The notes under the pieces were generated by a model that saw nothing but the letters and a program-made list of their open reading frames with translations, made no database searches and was not told the DNA's origin. Positions 7,663-16,066 of a stretch of DNA of 41,195 nt are shown piece by piece. The DNA is from Candidatus Hydrogenedentota bacterium. GTDB lineage: Bacteria; Hydrogenedentota; Hydrogenedentia; Hydrogenedentales; CAITNO01. A program made the position numbers and the translations under genes. Within the stretch, counting starts at the first letter, position 1, and the number at the start of each line of letters is the position of its first letter. Where the stretch lies: positions 1 through 41,195 of the forward strand of contig JAAYBJ010000202.1 of NCBI GenBank assembly GCA_012730105.1, in the 5' to 3' direction.

Positions 7663-8805
7663 ATGTCGACACCAAACGGCGCTGACCGGTTTTTCTCAAA
7701 ACGTGCGGTTTACACGCTACTCTTGTTTTTTTGCGGCATGATCCTGATGCCGACAGCGTGGACCGGAGACACAGGAACAGCAACTGGCCAGTGGTCGGGC
7801 CGGACCGAACTCAGCCGTGTGCCTTGGGATCAGAAGTCGTTGCCCGGCGGCGGCAAAGTGGTCTACGGTACGGATGACCGCATCGATGTCTACCAGGAAA
7901 CCGACCCGGACCGGCTCGCCTGGGCTGCGGCCACCTGTGCCCTGACGGATTCCTATGCGCTTACAAACAACGGCGACGGCACCTATACCCTGGCCGCTTA
8001 TGCCTACGAGATAAGCGGGTATCCCCCCTGCGCGGGAGAACCTTTTGCCGACCAGCCTACCGCGGCCTGGTGCACCGGTTTTAAAGTCGGTGACGATATC
8101 ATAGCGACAGCCGGCCACTGCATCGGGGAGGGAGATCTGTCTTCCACACGTTTTGTCTTCGGCTTTGACATGCAGGACGCGACAACGCCCGTGCTTACGT
8201 TCAACGCCGACCAAATCTACACAGGCACGGAAATCATTGCCCGCGAATATAGCAGCACCCATGATTTCACGATCGTCCGGGTGGACCGCCCCATAACCGT
8301 GGCGGCGGCGCTGCCTTTGCGGACGGAAGGATCGGTTGCGGTGGGCACACCCGTGGGCGTTATCGGCCACCCATCCGGCCTCCCCAAGAAGATCGCCTTC
8401 GGCGCCAACACCCTGGTGCGGGACAACAGTTCACGGGGCTATTTCACCGCCAACACGGATGACTACGCCGGCAACTCGGGTTCTCCAGTCTTCAACGCCC
8501 TGGACGGTGTTGTGGAAGGCATTCTCGTACGCGGCAATCAAGATTATAACATTGAGGGCAGTTGCTTCCTTTCCAACGTGCTGCCGGACAACATGGTCCA
8601 AAGCGAGGAGATCAGCAAGAGCGTCACCTTTGCCGCCTATGTCTATGGTGAAGGGGAAATCGAAGATTCTTGCTGCGGCGGCGCCTGTGAATGCAGCCCC
8701 GGAATGCCGACGCCGGAAGGATTGAGGCGGTCGCTGGGCGACCTGCTCCTCATCGGCGCGAGCCTGATGGTGCTGGCGGCCTTCGGTAGCCGTTCGCGCC
8801 ATTAA
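7663..8805 (+). CDS. Exported trypsin-like serine protease with C-terminal anchor
   Basis: 380 residues. A signal peptide or anchor occupies about 15-33. The chymotrypsin-fold triad is visible: His152 in TAGHC, Asp201 in STHDFTIVRVD and Ser272 in GNSGSPVF, so it should cleave peptide bonds outside the cytoplasm. A Cys-rich stretch (SCCGGACEC, 337-344) is followed by MPTPEG, a hydrophobic segment (about 359-374) and a short basic end (RSRH). This tripartite tail resembles PEP-CTERM/MYXO-CTERM-style sorting signals without matching one I can name. The start at 7663 has AAAGGA 7 bp upstream. It ends in front of a hairpin shared with the convergent peroxidase gene. Confidence 0.8.
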   Translation: MSTPNGADRFFSKRAVYTLLLFFCGMILMPTAWTGDTGTATGQWSGRTELSRVPWDQKSLPGGGKVVYGTDDRIDVYQETDPDRLAWAAATCALTDSYALTNNGDGTYTLAAYAYEISGYPPCAGEPFADQPTAAWCTGFKVGDDIIATAGHCIGEGDLSSTRFVFGFDMQDATTPVLTFNADQIYTGTEIIAREYSSTHDFTIVRVDRPITVAAALPLRTEGSVAVGTPVGVIGHPSGLPKKIAFGANTLVRDNSSRGYFTANTDDYAGNSGSPVFNALDGVVEGILVRGNQDYNIEGSCFLSNVLPDNMVQSEEISKSVTFAAYVYGEGEIEDSCCGGACECSPGMPTPEGLRRSLGDLLLIGASLMVLAAFGSRSRH

Positions 8806-8830
8806 TCCCGTCTTTCCCCGCCATAAATAA

Positions 8831-8869
8831 AACCGGGCCGGCCCGTGGCAATCGCGGACCGGCCCGGTT
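8831..8869. terminator. Bidirectional hairpin terminator
   Basis: AACCGGGCCGG (8831-8841) pairs perfectly with CCGGCCCGGTT (8859-8869) between the convergent protease and peroxidase genes. A-rich sequence on the left and TTGTGT on the right are compatible with termination in both directions. Confidence 0.75.
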
Positions 8870-8886
8870 GTGTCAGCAAAACGGAT

Positions 8887-10272
8887 TTACAGGCAAAGCA
8901 TAAAGGCTACCAGGTCTTCCTTCTCCTGGCCGGTAAGTTTCAATCCCTGAATGAGATTGAAGAACTCAACCGTGTCGGCCAAGGTCAGCAACCGGCCGTC
9001 ATGCATGTACGTGGGCGATTCTTTGATGCCGCGCAGGGGGAAAGTTTTGATGGGACCGTCCGCGCTGGCCTTGCGCCCGTTGACCATCTGCTCATTGAAG
9101 AAGCGTTCCGCTTTCAGGTTGTGCATGGTGCCGTCGGTATAATAAGGGGCGGGATGGCACTCGGCGCACTTTGCCTTGCCGATGAAAAGCGCTTCGCCGC
9201 GCAATTCCTGCTCCGTCGCCTTCTCCGGATCAAGTTTTCCGTAAAGGTCCAGCTTGGGCGCTGGCGGGAAATCCAGAATGGACTGGAACTCCGCCATGAA
9301 ATGAGCCTGGCTGCCGCGTTCAATCACATTGACGCCTTTCTTGGTGGCTATGACAGGGTCGCCGTCAAAATAAGCCGCGCGCTGTTCGAATTCGGTAAAG
9401 TCTTCGATGCTGCGCAGAGCGCGCTGCGATCCGAACAGGCTCTGTACATTCACACCGCGCAGCGGCGGAATGTCCAGCCGGTGCCGGTGCTCCTGCGGGC
9501 GGATATCACCCACCAGGTGGGTCGCGCCATTGGCATGACCGTTGACGTGACAGTCAAAACAGGTCACGCCGCGGCTGGGCAGCGCGGATCGCCGGTCTTC
9601 GGTCTGGTTGAACTGCTGCTGCGGGAAGGGCGTAACCAGCAAACGAAGCCCTTCGAGCTGCTTCGGATTCAGAATACCGTTGAACATTTCATAGTAGTTC
9701 ATCAACGTCACGGTCTGGCCTTGGGACACATCGCCCAAATCAGGCCGGGTTGTCAGGTAGATGGCCGGCGGAAATTCCGGCAGGAAATGCTCGGGCATAT
9801 CCAGATCCATGTCAAAGCGGGTAAGGTCGCGGCCCTCCTGGCGGTTGATTTCATCAATTTGGAATTGCGGAAACACCATGCCGCCATCCGCATGGTTGGG
9901 ATGCGGCAAAGGCAAAAAGCCCTTGGGCCACAGGTCTTTGGATTTGACTTCCTCGGGAGTCATATTCGCCAGATCTTCCCAACTGACCCCTTCAGGCAGT
10001 TTCACGCGGACACCACCCTGGACCGGCTTGCCACGGCCTGCGGAGGCCACACCGGGTATCGGGCTGTCACTAAGATCATACCGTTCCTCCAGAAGGTCCA
10101 TCTGCCGCTGCATCACCTCCGGTTTCGCGGCTTCCATGCGTGTTTTAACCGCCTCAAAAGGCTCGGTCAAGGCCACCGGCGAATAACTGGTCGGCTGCTG
10201 CGCGATTACAACCATTGGTACAGCCAGTAACAGTATTCCTACTGTCGAGACGAGTCGTCGCATTGTACACAT
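8887..10272 (-). CDS. Dihaem cytochrome c peroxidase / MauG-family protein
   Basis: 461 residues from the ATG at 10272 (AAGGGA upstream). The signal peptide is about residues 5-25. Two CxxCH haem c sites are seen: CFDCH at 238-242 and CAECH at 369-373. The C-terminal block ending in SPTYMHDGRL-LTLADTVEFF is typical of the bacterial CCP/MauG family, which reduces hydrogen peroxide or carries out oxidations in the periplasm. The N-terminal about 230 residues are longer than in classical CcpA (about 320-340 residues) and contain no haem motif; I do not recognise that part. A TTGATA-N16-TACAAT promoter lies at 10339-10366. A second, trihaem relative lies at 13018. Confidence 0.75.
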   Translation of the reverse strand: MCTMRRLVSTVGILLLAVPMVVIAQQPTSYSPVALTEPFEAVKTRMEAAKPEVMQRQMDLLEERYDLSDSPIPGVASAGRGKPVQGGVRVKLPEGVSWEDLANMTPEEVKSKDLWPKGFLPLPHPNHADGGMVFPQFQIDEINRQEGRDLTRFDMDLDMPEHFLPEFPPAIYLTTRPDLGDVSQGQTVTLMNYYEMFNGILNPKQLEGLRLLVTPFPQQQFNQTEDRRSALPSRGVTCFDCHVNGHANGATHLVGDIRPQEHRHRLDIPPLRGVNVQSLFGSQRALRSIEDFTEFEQRAAYFDGDPVIATKKGVNVIERGSQAHFMAEFQSILDFPPAPKLDLYGKLDPEKATEQELRGEALFIGKAKCAECHPAPYYTDGTMHNLKAERFFNEQMVNGRKASADGPIKTFPLRGIKESPTYMHDGRLLTLADTVEFFNLIQGLKLTGQEKEDLVAFMLCL

Positions 10273-10338
10273 AACATTTTCCCTTTCTAGAAACGCTTCC
10301 CTGATAACCCGTTGAACAAACACACCTGTTTTTTCTCA

Positions 10339-10366
10339 ATTGTATGCTCTTGAGACCCATTATCAA
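10339..10366 (-). promoter_or_regulatory. Sigma70-like promoter of the dihaem peroxidase gene
   Basis: On the minus strand, TTGATA (10366-10361), 16 bp, TACAAT (10344-10339); the predicted leader is about 60 nt to the ATG at 10272. Confidence 0.5.
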
Positions 10367-10519
10367 TTTTAAGTAAGCAACAGTCTATCACAAACCCTGG
10401 GAGAATACAACCTCATTTACAAGGTAAAAACGGGTAAGACCGGCGTTCTTCCAACATTTCTATTCCACAAATTCCGGGGATTTGTTTGAATTCAAAGCGG
10501 GTTGTAGACAAAGCCCACC

Positions 10520-12781
10520 TCAGAATATCAGGCGCCAGGCTACTGGTGCGCTTGTCTCACTTTCAATACGGACCCGGGCCACAGCATCCTGTACGGACCG
10601 GGTGACAATGATTCCCCCCTCGCATTCGGTATGAGTGATAGCGTTATAGATGGCATCCGGCGGCAGCGCGATACGCAGTTCATAGGGGTCGCCGCCTACG
10701 ACCCGGCTGACGCCAGATAGCGTCCGGGAGGATTCATCCCATTCTTCTTCCAGTAGATCCACCATGCCCTGCGTAACATGGCGTGACGTGCTGACAACCA
10801 CGGGATGATCCACCACCTGTCGCAGGGCAAAAATCTTGCAGGACGCGGGCGGCAGCACACATTCTATGGTGTTGCCTCCCGTTGCAACAGGCAGGTTGCT
10901 CCAATACTCAAAACAGGAGAGGGATCCCGTACCCAGCCGGGCAAGGGGCACCTTTATCTTCTGTTCCTTTTGCGCGTCCCAATTGAACACGGCCACAATA
11001 TGCCGTGCCGCGGCGCCTTCCCCTTTTGAAAGCAGCCACGCGCGCGGCGTTCCATTTTCGAAGAGATCCAGGGGACGGGCGTTCAACCCGTGGTTGGGCA
11101 TGGAACGTTTAACAAGATCGAGGCGCTCGGCAGGCAACCCCGGAAGCCACTCGCTGACCAGGTTCATCTGTCCGCTGACCGCAATCCATGACGCCCAGGC
11201 GCGGGCCTGGTCCAGGGTGAGCGGCTCCCGCAGCATAAGGCAATCGGGATCGTTGTACCAGACGCGGTTGTGGAGAAAATACAGGCGCGAACCCATCTCC
11301 ACGCAGGGCAGGATGTTGCCCCAGTCCGCGCCGATGTCACGGCCGACCCGCATGCCGTCCACCCGTCCCATGCTCGCGCCGAGGGTACGCATGTTCTGGG
11401 CGATGTTGCAGCCCAGAATGAACACGTCATCCCCCGCCGCTTCGCGCACCAATGCCAGCCCGTCACGGTAGGCTTCAATGTTGGTTTTGGACGGGTCGGC
11501 GAAAACGGCCCCGCCCAGGTCGTCCTCACGGTAATCCGGCTCCGGGTACAGGCAGGTCGTGGCCATGCCGGACCACAGGCCGTCAATCTTGATGTAGTTG
11601 AATCCCCATTCCTTCATGATGCGATGCGTCACCTGGCGCACATAGTCCCGCGCGCCGGGATGGGTCATGTCAAGGCTCCATCCTGCCCAATAGACATAAT
11701 AGGGATCGCCTCCGGCGGTTTTGACAAACCATTCCGGGTGTGCGGCGGCGGGATCATTCGCCGGGTCCCCCGCGAAGGGAATGAACCAGAGGCCCGGCGT
11801 CATGCCCAGCGCATGGATGGTATCCGCGGCAGGCTTAATGCCGTCGCGATAAGGCCCCCTGGGGTGATGTTCGAGGAAGCCCAGGCGCGGCCCGCTGGAT
11901 TCCTTTGGACGCGCCCGTCCCGACTGCCACTGGTCGTCGATCTGGATGACATTGAACCCGAAGGGGGCAAGGTGTTTCGCGCAAAAAGCGGCCAGTTCGG
12001 CAAGATTCTTCTGGTCACAGGCCCCGCCGTGGGGTTGCGAGTACCAGGTGCAGTATCCCGAGGGAATAAGCTTGTTCAGGATGATACCGTTTGCTTTGGC
12101 AATCGCGTCGCCGTAGGCTTCCAGTCCAGCCAGGGGATCGGCAAAGAGGCCGACCGCAAAGGATTCCAAAGCCTCGCCCGATTTGGGCAAATGTCGGGGC
12201 AGCCCATATTCCGCGCGGCCGCGCAAAGCAGGCTTACCGTCCACGTTTTCAGAAAGGGCAATGCCACTCGCCCGGTTCTGGGTCAGCCAACCCGTGATTA
12301 CAGCGCCCTTTCCGTCCGGTCCCGCCGCCGCCAGGAAGGTGTAACCCGCGCGAGACGCGGTCCCGTCTTTCAGGCCGTCGCAACCCAGTATACGAATTTC
12401 TTCCGGCGCCGTGTTGAATGCGGTCACAAAAACAGGCGTTTCAAGAACGCCCGAAGGAGGGGCCGGAGCGTCGGACGCGCGCGATACCGCAACCTCCAGG
12501 AACGGGCGGCCGGGTTTGAGTGTGAAGGCAAACAAACAACCGCCCGAGGCGCAGACAAGAGAATTGGCGCCGACCGCCTCACCGGGGGCTACGGTTACCA
12601 TCTCGCCAAAACTTCCCGTGCATCCCGGCAGCCCGGGTTCTTTGCTCTCCAGAGTGTAAGCGCCGCGATTGCCGTCCAGGACAAAACGGAGCAACTCGTT
12701 CTCAAGGATATCCGCTTCCGCAAAGGCGAATCCGTGGACCATCATAATCATCATTAAGAATCCGGTTACGCGGAAATACAT
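10520..12781 (-). CDS. Secreted GH36/GH27-like glycoside hydrolase
   Basis: 753 residues from the ATG at 12781, preceded by AAGGAGAGG. The signal peptide is about 1-21 (VHGFAFA). An N-terminal beta domain is followed by a TIM barrel: substrate-site block IQIDDQW (280-285), the KxD nucleophile motif YIKIDGLW with Asp400, and the acid/base candidate Asp482 in MRVGRDIGADW. A C-terminal beta domain ends the protein. These features fit clan GH-D (families 27, 31, 36) and most resemble alpha-galactosidases or related GH36 enzymes; substrate specificity cannot be read from sequence. It is flanked by two peroxidases on the same strand, but the gaps (over 230 bp) argue against one operon. Confidence 0.75.
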   Translation of the reverse strand: MYFRVTGFLMMIMMVHGFAFAEADILENELLRFVLDGNRGAYTLESKEPGLPGCTGSFGEMVTVAPGEAVGANSLVCASGGCLFAFTLKPGRPFLEVAVSRASDAPAPPSGVLETPVFVTAFNTAPEEIRILGCDGLKDGTASRAGYTFLAAAGPDGKGAVITGWLTQNRASGIALSENVDGKPALRGRAEYGLPRHLPKSGEALESFAVGLFADPLAGLEAYGDAIAKANGIILNKLIPSGYCTWYSQPHGGACDQKNLAELAAFCAKHLAPFGFNVIQIDDQWQSGRARPKESSGPRLGFLEHHPRGPYRDGIKPAADTIHALGMTPGLWFIPFAGDPANDPAAAHPEWFVKTAGGDPYYVYWAGWSLDMTHPGARDYVRQVTHRIMKEWGFNYIKIDGLWSGMATTCLYPEPDYREDDLGGAVFADPSKTNIEAYRDGLALVREAAGDDVFILGCNIAQNMRTLGASMGRVDGMRVGRDIGADWGNILPCVEMGSRLYFLHNRVWYNDPDCLMLREPLTLDQARAWASWIAVSGQMNLVSEWLPGLPAERLDLVKRSMPNHGLNARPLDLFENGTPRAWLLSKGEGAAARHIVAVFNWDAQKEQKIKVPLARLGTGSLSCFEYWSNLPVATGGNTIECVLPPASCKIFALRQVVDHPVVVSTSRHVTQGMVDLLEEEWDESSRTLSGVSRVVGGDPYELRIALPPDAIYNAITHTECEGGIIVTRSVQDAVARVRIESETSAPVAWRLIF

Positions 12782-12930
12782 AGGTCCTCTCCTTTTTTTG
12801 AACGGGCCTCGGCGGGACAACGAAAAAACAGGTAATGGCTTCATTATATACAATGGGCCGGTTATCTGGCGTGTATTTTTTACAGTGGCGGCCGGCCCTG
12901 ATTCCAGGCAAAAGCCCCGCATATGCCGCA

Positions 12931-12968
12931 AAAACGGGAAGCGGGAAGGCGCGTTCGCCTTCCCGCTT
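12931..12968 (-). terminator. Terminator of the trihaem peroxidase gene
   Basis: A perfect 13-bp stem (12939-12951 with 12956-12968, loop CGTT) is followed on the minus strand by CCCGTTTTTG, a typical intrinsic terminator about 50 bp after the stop at 13018. Confidence 0.8.
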
Positions 12969-13017
12969 GTAGATATTCCGTAACCGGACCGTGATTCCAC
13001 GCGACCGGCCTATGGCG

Positions 13018-14445
13018 TCAACTGAACGACTCCATGAATTTCACCGCTTTTTGTAAAAGTGAGGGCGTGGCCGCGCCAGGTTCGTATTTGCCCGTAAGGG
13101 AATGCAGGAACGACACAAGCGCCTGATTCTCTTCCTGGGTCACCGTTTTGCCCACCTGGTACTTGACCATGACGTCCACGGCCTCTTCCAAGGTTTCGAC
13201 CGTGCTGTCATGCATGTAGGGGAAGGTGTCGGCAACATTACGCAGGGTCGGCGTTTTCAGACGGAAGCGATCATATTCGTCGCCGGTAACATTAAACCTG
13301 CCGTAGTCCCGCTTGATCACGTCACCCCGGTCACCGAAATAATCAGCGCGCAGCCCCATCTTTTCATAGGATTTCCCGCCGAGTATAACGCCCGTGTGGC
13401 ACGTGTAGCATCCCAGGGTGTTAAACAGTTCATAGCCTTTTTTCTGCTGATCGTCCAGGGCCGACTTGTCGCCCTTCAAAAAGGCGTCGAAGGGCGCCGG
13501 GGTAAGCAGGGTGCGCTCGAACTCCGCGATGGCCTCGACAAAATTCTCTTTCTTATAGCCGTCGGGATACACCGCGAGAAATTCCTGCGTGAAGGCAGCA
13601 TCCTGGTTCAGTTTTGCGGTCACTTCTTCCCAGTTGGACGCCATTTCGATGGGATTGTTCACCGGACCGTCGGCCTGTTCCTCCAGGTCCGCCGCGCGGC
13701 CATCCCAGAACAGGGCAAACTGGAAGCCGGAATTGAACACCGTCGGGTCATTGATGTCACCCTCCGCACCACCAACGCCCTTAGAGAAAGGCAGTTGATC
13801 CGCGCCACCCTTGTCAACGTCGTGACAAGTCGCGCAGGAAACCGTATTGTCCTTGGAAAGGCGGACATCGTTAAACAACTTCTCACCCAGGGCCACTTTC
13901 TTCGCGTCCACTTCCACGGTGTCCGGCAGGGGCTGCAGCGCGGCCTGCATGACTTCCGGCGGATTGCCCGGCGTGGCATGGTGCTTTTCACGTTCCTGGC
14001 GTATCCAGGTCAGCAACGCCCGGTCATCCGCTTCCTTCATGAACAGGTCCCAATGCATGAGCAGGAAGGGCGGCGGCGGCATGGTCCGGTTTACCGTCGT
14101 GAATTCGATCTTCGACAGCATCACCTCCGAAACGGGGCCGGGCTTGGCCGGGAAGAATTCCCGGATAAAATCACTGTGATCCGTGCCCACCTTTATATCA
14201 TGTGCGATGATCTGTTTGGCCACGGGCAACTTGGCATACCACGGCAGCTGCACTTCGCTGGTATGGCAATGCACGCACTTCTTTTCCAGCACATGCAGCG
14301 CCGAAGCCATGTCGGGGCTTTTCGGTTTCAGGGTGGCCAGTTTGCTGGCCGGCAGCGGCATGGCCAAGTTCAGCAGCGGCAGGGCTACACCCGCGGCCGC
14401 ACCCAGAATAATCAGCACGATCAGGACACGCAGTTTCTTTTTCAT
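13018..14445 (-). CDS. Trihaem CCP/MauG-family peroxidase with N-terminal haem domain
   Basis: 475 residues from the ATG at 14445 (AGAGGAAC upstream). An N-terminal membrane anchor or signal is at 6-28. Three CxxCH sites are present: CVHCH (57-61), CATCH (204-208) and CYTCH (346-350). The first lies in a segment resembling the haem_bd domain (PF14376: CxxCH followed by LPWYAKLP and AHDI); the other two belong to the dihaem CCP core, which also shows FWDGRA and FPYMHDSTVETLEEAV. The expected role is periplasmic peroxide reduction or another haem oxidation, with the extra haem as a built-in electron-transfer partner (inference). It is divergent from the Tat Gfo/Idh gene, sharing a 182-bp promoter region. 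Confidence 0.8.
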   Translation of the reverse strand: MKKKLRVLIVLIILGAAAGVALPLLNLAMPLPASKLATLKPKSPDMASALHVLEKKCVHCHTSEVQLPWYAKLPVAKQIIAHDIKVGTDHSDFIREFFPAKPGPVSEVMLSKIEFTTVNRTMPPPPFLLMHWDLFMKEADDRALLTWIRQEREKHHATPGNPPEVMQAALQPLPDTVEVDAKKVALGEKLFNDVRLSKDNTVSCATCHDVDKGGADQLPFSKGVGGAEGDINDPTVFNSGFQFALFWDGRAADLEEQADGPVNNPIEMASNWEEVTAKLNQDAAFTQEFLAVYPDGYKKENFVEAIAEFERTLLTPAPFDAFLKGDKSALDDQQKKGYELFNTLGCYTCHTGVILGGKSYEKMGLRADYFGDRGDVIKRDYGRFNVTGDEYDRFRLKTPTLRNVADTFPYMHDSTVETLEEAVDVMVKYQVGKTVTQEENQALVSFLHSLTGKYEPGAATPSLLQKAVKFMESFS

Positions 14446-14499
14446 GGGACAGGTTCCTCTGTTGAATATGAACTGAACACTCCTTTGAGCATGTCGCAT

Positions 14500-14528
14500 A
14501 CTATACAATACTCATTACTATAAAACAA
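14500..14528 (-). promoter_or_regulatory. Sigma70-like promoter of the trihaem peroxidase gene
   Basis: On the minus strand, TTGTTT (14528-14523), a 17-bp spacer, TATAGT (14505-14500), about 55 bp before the ATG at 14445. Confidence 0.6.
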
Positions 14529-14560
14529 CTGTTGATACAGCATAAATGGCCGCGGCTTGC

Positions 14561-14590
14561 TTGCAATCTAAGGGTTCAACGCACCATAAT
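14561..14590 (+). promoter_or_regulatory. Possible promoter of the Tat Gfo/Idh gene
   Basis: TTGCAA (14561-14566), 18 bp, CATAAT (14585-14590), 37 bp before the ATG at 14628. It is back to back with the promoter at 14500-14528. Confidence 0.4.
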
Positions 14591-14627
14591 AACAACTCAT
14601 GTTTTAACCCGCACAGGAGTCTATAGA

Positions 14628-15917
14628 ATGTCTAATCATAATCCCCTTACCCGCCGTTCATTTCTAAAGAAAACCCTCGGGAGCGGCGCCGCGCTGACCG
14701 CGGGTCCCCTGATTCTGCCGTCGGGCATTCTGGCCGCGCAGGGAAACCCAGGTGCGAACGACCGCATCGGCGTAGGCGTGATCGGGCCGGGTCGCCAGGG
14801 CAGCAGCCTCATGGGACAGTACCCCCGGGACGGCGCGGAACTGGTCGCTTTTGCGGACTGTTACCAGGCGCGGCTGGACCGGGCGCTCTCCAAATTCCCC
14901 AAGGCGAAGGCCTACCGGAATTATCGCGACCTGCTGCAGGATCCCAATGTGGACGCGGTCATGATCGCCACGCCGGATCACTGGCACGCCCTGAACACGA
15001 TCCACGCCTGCGAGGCGGGCAAGGACGTCTATGTCGAAAAGCCCATGTGCCTGACCGTGCGCGAAGGCCAGTTAATGGTGGCTGCGGCGGAGACGCACGG
15101 GCGCATCGTCACCACCGGCAGCATGCAGCGGTCCATGGAAGCCTGCCGCATCGGCTGCGAAATGGTGCGCAACGGCCGGGCCGGCAAGATACACACTGTC
15201 CATACCAACAACTATCCCAGCCCCTGGGAATGCACCCTGTCCGAGCAGCCCGTGCCCGAAGGGCTGGACTGGGATTTCTGGTGCGGCCAGACCGACCCGC
15301 GCCCCTACCATGAATTGTTGTACGCGCCGCGCGGCAACGGCAAGAAGGACGAGCGCGGCCCGCTGGGCTGGATTTCCTACCGGCCCTATTCCGGCGGCGA
15401 AGTGACCGGCTGGGGTCCCCACGGTCTGGACCTCATCCAGTGGGCGCTGGGCATGGACAATGACGGGCCCGTGGAACTCTGGCCCGAAGGCGAGGGCGGT
15501 TGGGCGCCCGTGTCTTTCCGCTACGCCAACGGCGTCACGGTGCATCTGGACGACAAGGGGCCTGCGGGCGGCGGCGTCTTCGTGGGCGATGCCGGCGAGA
15601 TCATGATAGACCGAAATAAGTACGACGCGCGGCCGAAAGAGATTGTTCAGGATCCCATCGGCGCGTCCGAAACGCACCTGGAAGTCAGCAAGGATCATAT
15701 GCAAAACTGGCTGGACTGCATCCGCTCCCGCCAGAAACCCATCACCGAGGTCCATGTGGGACACAGTACCACCACCCTTTGTCACCTGATCAACATTACC
15801 CGCTGGGTCGGCCGCAAACTGCACTGGGATCCAAAGACGGAACGCTTCACGGATGACGAGGCCAACGGCCACCTCAAGCGGCACATGCGCGAGCCCTACA
15901 GGCTGGAAGAAGCGTGA
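14628..15917 (+). CDS. Tat-exported Gfo/Idh/MocA-family dehydrogenase
   Basis: 429 residues from the ATG at 14628 (AGGAG, 8 bp upstream). A twin-arginine signal is seen as TRRSFLKK (8-15) with a hydrophobic stretch to about 36. The mature protein has the Rossmann motif GVGVIGPGRQG, a TPDHWHA block, the family EKP motif (YVEKPMCLT) and the C-terminal Gfo/Idh beta domain (WGPHGLDLIQWAL). Members oxidise or reduce sugars or inositols with tightly bound NAD(P); Tat export would carry the folded, cofactor-loaded enzyme to the periplasm. The substrate is unknown. The class is strongly expanded in PVC and Hydrogenedentes-like genomes. It is followed by a 9-nt array and the convergent hemN. Confidence 0.85.
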   Translation: MSNHNPLTRRSFLKKTLGSGAALTAGPLILPSGILAAQGNPGANDRIGVGVIGPGRQGSSLMGQYPRDGAELVAFADCYQARLDRALSKFPKAKAYRNYRDLLQDPNVDAVMIATPDHWHALNTIHACEAGKDVYVEKPMCLTVREGQLMVAAAETHGRIVTTGSMQRSMEACRIGCEMVRNGRAGKIHTVHTNNYPSPWECTLSEQPVPEGLDWDFWCGQTDPRPYHELLYAPRGNGKKDERGPLGWISYRPYSGGEVTGWGPHGLDLIQWALGMDNDGPVELWPEGEGGWAPVSFRYANGVTVHLDDKGPAGGGVFVGDAGEIMIDRNKYDARPKEIVQDPIGASETHLEVSKDHMQNWLDCIRSRQKPITEVHVGHSTTTLCHLINITRWVGRKLHWDPKTERFTDDEANGHLKRHMREPYRLEEA

Positions 15918-15937
15918 GGGTCTGAGACCAAGATATA

Positions 15938-16052
15938 CACGAACCACGCGAAAAAAGAGTAGTAGGACATGTTGGACCAGTAAGACGGGCAGGACAGATA
16001 TAGGAGGAATATTTCTTCTGTGTCTGTGTTTTCGCCTAGTTTCTCGCGTGGT
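15938..16052. repeat. Composite 9-nt repeat block with inverted flanks
   Basis: Between the convergent Gfo/Idh and hemN genes, ACCACGCGA (15943-15951) and its reverse complement (16044-16052) enclose about 92 bp. The left flank has CACGAA at 15938 and CGCGAA at 15947 (9 nt apart). The middle is the GGAC array C (15960-16005). The right flank read on the minus strand repeats GAA-containing units at 9-nt spacing. The whole looks like one structured element rather than random spacer. Confidence 0.45.
15960..16005 (+). repeat. 9-nt-period GGAC array C
   Basis: GGAC or a close variant starts at 15965, 15974, 15983 (AGAC), 15992 and 16001 (TAGG): five units with an exact 9-nt period and variable 5-nt spacers. 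It is the longest clean example in the window. Confidence 0.65.
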
Positions 16053-16066
16053 CGCTCTTTTGGGGC

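Noticed and set aside
7367-7741. Plus-strand frames through 7367-7741
   Set aside because: They run across a REP-like palindrome and the 31-bp core and then out of frame into the protease gene; repeat-derived and not coding.
8845-10230. 461-codon plus-strand open frame opposite the dihaem peroxidase
   Set aside because: It has no recognisable domain, while the minus strand carries CxxCH haem sites and a signal peptide; an antisense shadow of GC-rich DNA.
11270-12757. 495-codon plus-strand frame opposite the GH36-like gene
   Set aside because: No family character; the minus strand has the complete clan GH-D motifs.
13102-14523. Long plus-strand open frame opposite the trihaem peroxidase
   Set aside because: Antisense shadow; the minus strand shows three haem motifs and CCP family blocks.
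15960-16005. CRISPR array considered for the periodic GGAC blocks
   Set aside because: A unit of 9 nt with 4 conserved bases is far too short for CRISPR repeats and spacers, and no cas gene is present.
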